A stretch of DNA of 64,000 nucleotides, from positions 243,581 to 307,580 of the forward strand of contig NMRA01000316.1 in NCBI GenBank assembly GCA_002633005.1. Direction: 5' to 3'. Below the pieces are notes generated by a model that saw nothing but the letters and a program-made list of their open reading frames with translations, made no database searches and was not told the origin of the DNA. Position 1 is the stretch's first letter. Each line of letters opens with the position of its first letter. The DNA comes from Phoronis australis. Its lineage: Eukaryota > Phoronida > Phoronidae. Below are positions 23,437-34,600 of this stretch, piece after piece. The position numbers and the translations under genes are program-made.

Positions 23437-25123
23437 TGTGTACGGCCTAAACATAGTCGACATGGCTTTAAATAAACAACGAACCTACTGTTACCAAATA
23501 TTAATTTGCTATCCTTCCTTTACGATAATCTTTGGTCGATTAATTATCCCCCAGTACCAGGTACAAGCTGTTTGATTCGGAATATAATATAATCACAACG
23601 TCACTTCAACTGATAAATCGTCATTTCAGGAAAGTGTCACTTTTTCATGTACGTTTTTTTTAATCTGAAGTGCGGTACATGTACGCATTCTCCGTTATTG
23701 CAAGACTGTAAGAACAACGATGATGACCATCATGCATACAATAGTTTACTTCTTGCGCCAGGAATGTCAAAAGTAGACGATTTTTTTGCGTCTAAGCCAT
23801 GGCATAGAAATCGGTTTGTAAAGCGCGGGTACTTTAGACCTGCCTACGAATCAAAACAATAACTCCAAAAGATAGTTTATTTTGGTTCACCAGTTTCGTA
23901 ACAACGTCACATGCAAACTACATATAAAGTCGGTCACCAATGCAATCGGCCGTGCTTTTGGAAGGAAGCACCAACGTATTTCTGTGACATAAATAAGCGG
24001 TTTTAAAATTACAGAGGCCGAACTATTTACGGTCCGGGTCGCGATACGCAGTTTATGACATGCAAAGAACGTGGTAATCAAAAGACCACATGACCACCCT
24101 AAACCTGTAAACAGCTTTGAAACAAATGCCATTTAACTGAAGGTTACACACACACGTATTGCATAAACTCGTCAAGTTATGGAATATTATTTTTGTACCG
24201 TAACCGTTGTGACTTACGCCAACAGTACTTGTCGTCTAGCGAACAAACGTCTTCCGTACAGAAGCCTTCCTTGGGTGTATACACAGAAAATGTCACAGCG
24301 ACGTATATTGGAAGAAAGCAGAAATTCTTGGGATATCCTGCTCTATATCTTGACGTAACAGCATACGTTTGATCACTAGAAAATTGTGAAGGCGATTTAG
24401 CGATTTAGTGAGTGTTAACGTTTGTTGTCCATTACAACTCTGCCCAAAGGTTTAACACGTACATGTACACTGGGCACAAATTGACAATGGGCTTACAAAC
24501 GGAAATCTCCGGTACACACTGAACTTACCTTTGAAGCACTTTGAAAGCGCACAATTGGGGAAATAAATAATCATCACGTGCACTTAAATATACATATGTG
24601 ATCAATTACTAACAACATGATTCACATTAATCACAGCTCAAGTGTTGTGATTCCAGCAACTACTCACTACAAATAAACACGAAGACCAAAGGTCACGTGT
24701 GCATACGTGTACATATGTGATAATACCACCATGTGGAAGACTCCACTACATGTAACACAAAACATTTCTATTTAAGCACCATCCAATAACAGTACTTAGT
24801 TACGGAGTAATCGAATGGCTGCAAAAGGAGAGGATTGCACCTTCCCGTAGCGCAAGTACTTCGGCCCGGCCATGAAGAACCCCTCAACACCAGAATTCGC
24901 GTGACACAACACCACTGTCAAAGCGAGTGCAACCAGGCTTGCGTTCGCAAATGCAAGAATCTCGCAAGTTAATGTGATTGCAGGCCTCGCTTGCAATGCA
25001 AGGCGATACCTCACGGAGTCTTTCGCACTCTTGCGTTGGCCCGCGAAATTCGCACATCTACAGAAAGCAACGCTGGTTTTCTCGTTTTGAATCACAGACG
25101 AGCAGACGATGACGCAGACACAA
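23437..25123 (-). other. Downstream of BMI1, probable 3' untranslated region and intergenic DNA
   Basis: On the minus strand an AATAAA occurs at 23876-23881, about 1.25 kb beyond the BMI1 stop. It could be the polyadenylation signal of a long 3' UTR; nearer canonical signals were not seen. Other open frames here lack support. Confidence 0.35.
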
Positions 25124-25654
25124 TCAATTCTTGGCGTCGCTATCGCTGTTGCCCCTTTTCTCCACGGTGGCCGAATGTTCCCTATTCGCGTTTCCGTTCT
25201 TCAGGTTTTCAACTATGCGATCCAACGTAGCGGAACTTCTGGGGCTCTTCAAGTGATCTCGATGAGCAAGAACAGATTTCGGCCGAGACGTGTCGATTTC
25301 TAACTCCCCGGGTGATGCGGATTCGCTCGATTTCATCTTTATCGCGTTCGCGTCATCATTCCCAGTGGATTCAGCGCTTTGGTTGACGCCGTTACTCCTC
25401 GACGTGATTGCGCTTGGAGTAGACTTTTCAGACTCGTTCACTTTGGACGACGCATCTGCATTCGATACGTCATCTTTGGATGAATTCGAGTTGCTAGACT
25501 TAGCCGCCGATTCAGACGCGGCAACTTGTTTGTTGACGTCGCTCGAGGCATGGCCATTTTGCTGCAATGAATCGTGCGTCGTTTTCAACCTCTTGTGTAG
25601 ATTCTTTCTCACCGGAAGTTCATAGACTGTGTAGAAGAGTCGAAGGGGCACCCG
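25124..25654 (-). CDS. BMI1: BMI1 coding exon 8 (RAWUL last strand, low-complexity tail, stop)
   Basis: The acceptor AATTTTTCAG precedes CGGGTGCCC. The exon starts [18 protein letters not shown], the last RAWUL strand plus a basic segment, then runs for about 150 residues rich in Ser, Asn, Lys and Asp, comparable to the Pro/Ser-rich tail of BMI1 but unlike it in sequence. TGA stop at 25124-25126. The antisense frame at 25290-25625 is a shadow. Confidence 0.92.
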   Translation of the reverse strand, partial: RVPLRLFYTVYELPVRKNLHKRLKTTHDSLQQNGHASSDVNKQVAASESAAKSSNSNSSKDDVSNADASSKVNESEKSTPSAITSRSNGVNQSAESTGNDDANAIKMKSSESASPGELEIDTSRPKSVLAHRDHLKSPRSSATLDRIVENLKNGNANREHSATVEKRGNSDSDAKN

Positions 25655-28600
25655 CTGAAAAATTAATTACATTTACAACATGCTTAAAATACATCGGGAA
25701 ATCGGTGTAATAAACTCGATCTCACAATGAAGGTGGAAAGAGATGGCTCCTGCAAATTCAATATAAGCGTCATAGCGAGCAGACGATAAACTCTCTATTT
25801 TCATAACTAAAAGAAACCATTTACCATTTCGAGCAAGAGAGGGTAACATGTTCCGGAGTGTTCGTATCAATGCTAATAACAATGAATGAAAAGAGGAGTT
25901 CAGGTGACGGATATTACATCCCGATATTAATTACACTATGCAGACTTAGCGTATGAAGGAAAGTGAGGGTATTTCTGAGTCAGTATTAAATCAAGGAGTG
26001 TAGAAGTATAGGAGAGTAAACTTGCGAGTTCGCTGTTACCGCTACTACTAGCGCCGCCAAGTGGTGGATAAGCAAAGATCAACCAGGAAGTGCCAAAAGA
26101 ACGGGGAAAGGCGCATTTTGTAGTGCTATAAATTGCTCCAATTCTTCGAAGAAAAACCCTGAAATATCATTTTTTACGTTTCCCAACGACCTAGAAAGGT
26201 AAGGATTATTTGTTATTCAATAATGTGGCACACTGACTTTCATTTTGTATGTTCTGTTGGAAGACAAGTTGACTGCAGTCCCAGGGTCACAGTCGTCTGT
26301 GATGTAGGTTACTGCACACGCTACGCGGCAGATCTGCGTTCACGGTGTTATCGTTGACTTGTTTGGATATTTGCCGTCCAGGTATTCCAAATCAAAACTA
26401 CAAACTGTAAATAGCCCGAACGGTGGCACTGATAATTTGAAAAAAACATACCCTTGTCCTGGCATGGCCAGGGGTCAATATGACCAGTCAGACAAAACCA
26501 CAGTCACATGAACCAATGATGTGCGGCTCGGCCCTAAAATATCCTTGGATCGACGTTTGGATGTTATTTTTTCTTTGACACCGATAACTTTCGTTTCTAA
26601 AACACAGGTACATTACAACAGGTCTATTGTGATGTATTGTAGGGTACCATCTTCTATGAGACTGGTGAGTTCCGCGAGTATGAGGAATGCTCCTGAGTTG
26701 TAAATGTCTGACGAGCGGACCTCATGAGTAAACATACTTGTCAAAGAATTGCAAGAACAAAAAACATGCTGCTATGGGATGTTCCAAATTCTCAAAAACT
26801 AAAGATTTCATATAGGTCTCCCCCCACACTACACCCCCCCCCCCCNCCCTCGTCCAACATCAACTCCGAGTATGTAGTCTGGCTCCACCGGAAACATCTG
26901 GGGTTGAACCTCCGGACTCCTATGTACCCCTCCCTGGGAGGGGATCAATACCCATGAGGCGCCCACCTGGTTTTTACCTGGTTTGCAGTGTTTCCTTGGA
27001 CCCCTTTGCTGGCACCTGAGGGCAACTCCCCCTGAACCCCCAGGAGCAATCACTAAAATTAGGTAGTCCATGGAGGTATGAAATGTTATAAGGAATGATA
27101 ATTTGCCTTAGTAAGAACTCAAACATAAAACAAAGCCGTGATGGCTTTTGAAAGGAGCTTCAGAGAATAAAAACAAATACACTTTAATATTGATTAAAAC
27201 ACACATTTTCGTTTTCATTCGATTATAAATGGGTGTCAGGTTGCGTATTTCAATCCTTTTCAATCACACAGTAATTTCACTGCACGTCCAACGTTATAAA
27301 AAAATATGAATTTATAAGTGTTTACATTGTTCGGACTGCGCTGCTAAGTTAGTGTTGCTTATTCACCGCTTGGGGCGCTAGTGTTTCGACTGGTAACCTT
27401 TGCGGCGAATGGCAAAATGACGGAGTGAGCTCTCTCATAATTCTACACTCCTTGATCAAATTCTCTGGTAACGCCATTGCGCGGGACCATTAGTCACGAT
27501 TGGTCCGAGGGTACAGGTACACAAGTGCATTAGGTGACACAGCACTAAGTCAGATCCGTCCAAAAGCCGTCGCTCTATGTCGTTAGCTTCATGTGAACAT
27601 ATCCATCACATTCCACGAGGAAACTACAACAAAGCTTAAAAGGCACACAGCACTGGACGCCGGTCAAAAGAAGCCGGACGTTTGGACACAAATGAAGACA
27701 ATACATATATGCGACTTAGAGTCCAAATTGCTCTCCATGTACAGTTGTTTACGTACCATGTGCACCTACGTCTACGTTTTCTAAACAACATTTTTGGTCA
27801 AGAGCACATAGACGTAAGACATTAAATTCTTCAAACATAAGCGAATGGTAATAGATGAGCAGGTATTGGTATTGCCAAAACAACAACAGTAGTCTATACT
27901 CAAGAGAACCTGACAACTATATACGAGCTTGGCAGCAGAACTGTACACATGCAGCCAATATTGAAACTACAACGTCAAGCTGTAATTGTCGACAACACAT
28001 TGATAAAGGCGATACAAGCTGCAATTGTCAACAATAGGTTGATAAAGGCGATACATCAAGTTGCAATTGTCAACAATAAGTTGATGAAGGCAATACAGGC
28101 GCAACAAAGCCTGGCATTCGACAAAAGGGCCTAGAAAAGAGCTAACTACTCTGAATAATGTTATTTGAACAAAACAGGAACATTTGCGGCGATTAGTGAT
28201 TGGTCTAAACGGACAAATCTGAACTAAACACACATACAGTCCACAGTTGAAATATGTATACTTTCATACACAATATGCTTGACCCGCGCGCCAATATTGT
28301 TGCTTTGGTCACAGACATTAATTTTGATCGGCTGCTCTGCAGTGTCCTTGAGTCAGAATCTGCCGGAATGTAACCGAAATTATTCAAAACGAGGCGTGAG
28401 TTAGACTCATGTTACTAGCATCATTGGTCCCATTTAAGCAATCATAATGCATCAACGAATTTTTTGTATGCACCAGGCACAGTCGTAAAATTATTTATCA
28501 AACATGGAAGCTGTCATTGTTGTTTAATCCATGTCAATTTGGTTAGAAAACTGTCACATGACGTAAGCGTGATACCAACCCTTCTCCAACTATAGATGTA

Positions 28601-31600
28601 TGCAATGTCCATGAGGGTATAGGTGTCGGACAGAGCCTCGTCTGTGTGGAAGATAACGATCTGGAAAATAATGGTCAGCAATTAGACAGGGAGGTATATG
28701 TGACCACATCAATTCAGTGACCTTACAGTACCTTAGAAAGGCAGTCATTAGAAAATTTGCGGCAACAGGAAATCGGGAAAATTTATAAACGCCGAGAATC
28801 CCAAGTCAAAGTAGACAGTGTTGAGGAGGATTGCGCGAGCATACCGGAAGCACCAAGTTAGTGGCACTATTATACTGAGATTTCGTATTGATATCAAAGG
28901 CAACCCTTGTCTTGATGTTGCATTGGAAGTGATTCAAGTTTTGAAATAAGGCAGTTAGCATTAGGTTTCCCTGATTGTATTACATGTATGTTGGAGGTGA
29001 CATGTAATTTTAGTTACTCAGATGTCTGGGCCTCCGAAATGACGCAACTCTTTACGATAATGTTACATGTAGCAACCTAGCACAATGCAAAAATTTGACC
29101 AACTTCGGAACACAGTGTCAGAGATGGAGGATCAGATTCTTCATAAACTTAAAATGGTTTTCAAAATGTATCATTTAGCATTAGGGGCTATAAAAATAAG
29201 CGTTTAGGAGTTTCACGAAAAAGATCTCGGAAGTTGCATAAAATGAAAATAAAATAATTTTAAAAACTACAACAGATTTTTTTAAGATTTCATCTTGACA
29301 TTTATATAAAACTGGTCCTGATGCTGATACCGTTGTCTTGCTATCCATGAACATTTACTTGCCAAATATTGCTAAAAAGACATGGTCACGTGACCCAATT
29401 AATGGCCGATTAATAAAAAGCACAGAATATAATTCTACAGTCTTTCTTCTTTCAGAAAACAAGCATTTAGGGAGTTAAAATCTGCGGTTTTGTTTATATT
29501 TGGCTAAGTGCTTGAGGATAATGTCCTACACAACCTGAAGCCCGGATGTCAAAGTGTCTACCTGGTACTTGGGTTCCAACTCAAACTTCATTCTTAAGAA
29601 CTTCTTAAGATTGGCCACGGTAAATGCTGCCGGACACAGAAGATAGCGCTTGTCAGGAGTCTGCAAATAGTGGCAACGCGATACTGTGTTAAACAAAGTG
29701 AGGGAGTCATTGTGTCAAAAGGTGTCGCTCAGTGTAAGCTGAGAGGACTGCGCTTAATGTCTTATGGTTTGCGGTTTACCAAACGGCATAACCGCACTGA
29801 AGCACAGTGATCAAGTAGACGCAAACAAGCAACGAACGAAGGGGTTACATCTAAATGTTCATAAAGAGATTCACATGGACTGCTTTAATTACTGAAAAAG
29901 TAGCCCTCATAGAACAAACGAGTACGAAAAAGTGGCAGATCTATGTTTTCATTAAGGGGGGGTTTAGGATTCGAGCGAATCCGAAGCGCGTAGCGCCGAG
30001 CGGAAGGAAGGTCGGCAGGGGGTTTCCCTCCTCCCGTGTAAGAATTTTTGTAGTTTTTAGTAGCGGATTTAGTTTTTTCTGGCGAATTTTTTTTTTTCAA
30101 TTTTTATTTTTGATCCTGTCCCGAGCGGGGTTAAACCCCTGCCCCCCTGTAGATCCGCCTCTGCCGGTAATTTCCAGTGGGCGGGATAAGTACCAGGAAT
30201 TGTTTCACAAAACAAGGTACGTTATTTGGCAAACCAGGACCAATGGGAGTAGGATTTGAACAGTTGAAGGACAACCATCTTCCAGTAACATAATTCACAC
30301 TGTGTTAAGGACAGCACTACCTAAACCACGGTGATGTCTGAAGCAACGATAATTGGGGCTTCAAAAATTAACCTCTCCGAGAGCAGGTTAAAATCCTAGC
30401 AAACTTTCAACAGCAGGGACTGTTTTTATCAAGGTCATACGCCTGTTCGTGGCTATGGCGGTCGTAGACACCAAATAGCGGAGACAAGCTGTATTTTCTA
30501 CAAGATCAAAACATTGTAACTGACCTAAACGTGACCGTAGTTTATATTCACATCTAACGTTCAATTTCACGAACCACTTTCAAGAACGGATCGTCAACAA
30601 AATTTAAGATACGATCGTCTTCGCTAAGCCAGACGTTGCACTTTTGATAAACGACGGGGTCCAGCTTTTCTCCCATAATTTTCTAGAAAATAAATGGGGT
30701 CTCATCCTGTCTCATAGATGGCAAAATGTTTTACATCCATGACAAAAGGAGTGAAAATCACAGCAAAGTTATACAGTCGTAGTTATCTCGAAATTTCAAC
30801 GATGCTGGCCGGTCGTTGCCAGAGGGTGTAACGGATGCGAACGCATCCTCTACAGCTGAGGGTCAGCCCAGCGGCAGCTGAGGTTCGCTTCACCTTAAGC
30901 ATTTCTCTCTTATTGTTTGCAGTGCCCAGTTATGATGCAAATCGCGGGGCGTAACGGTGTGGAACGTGCATGGCGAAACGAATGGCGAATTAGTGTGGAA
31001 GAAATCGGGTTGACGATTGAGGGACGGAGATGAAATTCTTGACGACCAGGGGTAGTGACCAAAAGACCAAAGGACAAGGTATTACTTATCACAAATTCCC
31101 TATCTCTTTTCAAAAGCATGCGTACAGCGAGTCGTTGTACGCTATCAGCCCAAGTGATCTCAGATAATTTGTCTACCGTTTTCCGTGGTTGTAAATTAAA
31201 TAAATTAAAGCCAAGAATTCAGAAATCTAATACTTTACCTCGTCTTCATTTTTCACTTTGCTGTCATCACCCGTTGACGAGGCCAATCGTTTCCCTTTGT
31301 CCTTTGGTTGACCACTGTAAAGAACAAAGGGGTTAAGTTTCATCAACCAATTAGCTAAAACTACTCATGTCTTCTCATTCAATACGCTCTCTACCTAAGC
31401 CTCTTTGCCTCTTTCCGCCTCCCCTCCCCCTCCCTATCGATTTCTCTTCATACCACATTTGATTTTGAACTAGAAAGGTACCTAATTTTCCAAAGTAGAC
31501 CTGATTGAGTTACTAGCTAGTTGTTCAAGTTTCGTGGACGCACAAACACACGATGAAATAAACCAGTAAACATGTTACAGATTTTCTACAACATGCTGCC

Positions 31601-34600
31601 TGTTTCAAGTCAGCATCCGCATCTACCGTCATAGGTTCGATAATTTCCAAAACGTTAAAAATGGTGTTTTGGCCACACATCTTGCAGAAGCGACCTCTTG
31701 TGACAAGGTTAGTCGCCAAAACGCCTCATGGCTCCATTAATATTAGGTAATATTTTTGGTATTTAAATATGATTGCATATATTCGTTGTGGATAAGGATG
31801 GCTATACGCACGCAGTATGCAGTCAACTTAGAAAGAAGGGACTACATGTCTGGACAGAACTGTTAGCGGCCAACACTTACAAATAACTGTACTCAATAGA
31901 CAGGCTAATCTTGTCATCGTCTGCGTAGATCACTCTCCTGTCGACACTCGCCTCGCCTCGGTCCTCGCAGTTCACCAAGTGCTTGTCGTCATCCGGGTGA
32001 CTCTCGTAGAATTCGCGTCGTTTGTGCATCTCGTCTAGGGGCAAATTTACACGTTTGAGTAGACAGTTTGAAAGAGATGGAAAATTCGTTTAGAGGTGAT
32101 ATTAAATGTAGAATTCATTTCAAGAGATAAATGAGCAACCAATGAAACTAAAGTTATTTTGTTCATAAAATCTGCCCAAAACATTTTGTTTTAAGAAATG
32201 CAAATTTACTTAAAATTTACAATGTACAGCAGGCCAAACGAGAGATCTTGTTCACGACATTATGCATCCGCTTGTAACATACATGTATCACAGTGTGCGA
32301 CATGCGCAATAACCTAAACACCGAATCAAACCATGAACAGCTTAAATGCGCATTCAAAGTTTATTTTTGACATAATGTTGTTCCAGGATGTTTTCAAAGC
32401 GTAATGCCTTTCACAAATATTGTCAAATTGAACGCCTACAGTGTATAAGCGACTAAACAAGACATACAAAAGGACTATTTTAAGAACAATCTTGTCTAAG
32501 CACGAAGTCTCCTATGTCACAAAGAATGTTTGTATAAAGGAAGACGGTTAGTTGAGGTTGAATCAATGGGATACATAAGTTAAAAACAACATAAGAACAG
32601 GAACTGAAATAGAATTCAACCAAAACACTGAATTACAATCGACGTTGAAACCGTGGTGAATAATAAATATTTCGCGAACTACGACCCTGAACCAGGAGCA
32701 TCTTTGTAAATACATGTGCGATAAGCGGCAGGTCTCGATAAGTTGCCATACAAAACGGTGTTTCAGCATACCTTTGAACAAACCGGGTACCAGCTTGTAA
32801 ACGAGATCTTGAAGCGTGTGATCCAGTCTAGAACGAAAAATCGTAGATTTAACATGCTGTAATTTCTATTCATCCACTAATTCCCTTGATTTTCTCAAAC
32901 TATACTTCACAATTAACAATCGCGTTCGTGCATAAACAAATTAGTCTGGCAATCATCTTGAACTGAAGTCACCGTTGGTGTCGCAGCTCCAGTAAGAGTT
33001 GCACCTCTGGTTAACACGGGCAGGCTGCAGGGCTCGACCTGATAGCACTATAAGGTCGAGCCGTGTAGCCTGCCCAGTTTTTGAAAAGATATACACAAGA
33101 CATCATTTCCTTTATATCAGTCACACACCGCACACTTACCCGCGATAGACACCTGGCATGCATTAAGGTTTTAGCGGTAACTTACCGCTGGCGCTTTGGG
33201 CCTTGGCTACGAAGTCGCGAGCCATAGCCACGGCGAGTTAACCTGGGCCGCAGGTGTACTCAGGCTGCGACAGACCGGTTATGGATTTCCGCGACAAAGA
33301 TGTCAGCTCGCTGACTAGGAGTCGCTAAGTTTCCACAAAAATTAAGTTTTGCTAGTAGGCTGATATGTAATCCCCAGTTTACATTAAATGAAATATCAAG
33401 TTAACGAAGTAAACGTTACATCATGTCAAGCAATGTCGCTGACATACATGTACAACTGAATTATACCTCTTTAAATAGAGCCACTTTCCTCCGATCAACA
33501 CGTCACAAAATAGCCCCTTTATGGCAATAGAAACAGCCATCAAACGTACGTTGTACCTACGTCATTCAACTCCATTTGCCCAGCTAGTTGTAGTAATACC
33601 TAATGATACACTTTCAAATCCGGTTTCGCAGCTCGTTTGGAATATAAACGTCAAATTTATGGCTCAGCACCTCCCCCACAGCTACGCACGGCTAAGACAA
33701 CACACGTCAGCATGCAGTTTTAGGGGCTCAAAAGGGCAATTCTCTTATTCGAAAATTCTCGTTGTCCCAGCCTCCCCCCCCCCTCGACGATATCCTAGAT
33801 CCCCTAGTGCAGATGAAGTAAAATACATATGCCAATATTATAACTACTAGCGCAAAAACGGGGCAAATCCCGTTGTAACGTCGTCAAAAACTAGGCGTTA
33901 TTACTTCAACATCAGTATTGTTGTGGTGTTGTGTATATGCCCTTTCACCACATACTATATGCATGATGTAGGACGGACTCGTGTTTTGACTGCTGTTATC
34001 TTTAAGGTCACAATCCCTAACGTACTTTCGCCGTGAGATGAGTGGAAGTAAGCTTTAGAGAGGATTTGAAATGAAGCGGAAAAATGGACAAACACGATAG
34101 GCTGAGGTATAGAAATAATGATCTGTAATAGTTTCCTCTAGCAGTGATAACGTTCAGATAAACTAAGGAGGCCACCCGCTACAGATGAAGTGCGTGCATG
34201 CGTGCGTTCTTGACTACGTTCCACAGGCGCATGCATTTCGCGAGTAACGCTACTGCGATCTCGCGCGCACTGATTATGCATGGCGAAGACTCGAGGAGTT
34301 TTGCGTCATCTTGTGTTTTCACTGGATTCTTGCACCTACGGTACTCAGCCCTGAGAACACTTTCGCCTACGTGCTTTTTTATGTTCTCCGTCCGACTGGA
34401 CTGAGCACGACCAAGTCCCATCCCAACTGCAAAATCTTTGCTACAAAAGACTTAAGGGGGCGGGAAGACAAATTATGAACCTGCTCAGCAATAATGTTGC
34501 TAACATTCGTACCCTCTCGTTTCCTTTATTTCACACTGCAGCGCACAACACACATTTCCGTACCTGACATTGAGCAGCGGCTTGGTCTTATGGACAAGAA

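Noticed and set aside
24796-25095. 99-codon minus-strand frame just below the BMI1 stop
   Set aside because: It lies in the probable 3' untranslated region and is in another frame; nothing in the peptide suggests a protein.
34179-34421. 80-codon minus-strand frame after a TTTTGCAG acceptor in BMI1 intron 2
   Set aside because: Spliced from exon 2 it falls in another frame and hits a stop soon. The peptide ([16 protein letters not shown]) looks like transposon debris, and the antisense strand is equally open.
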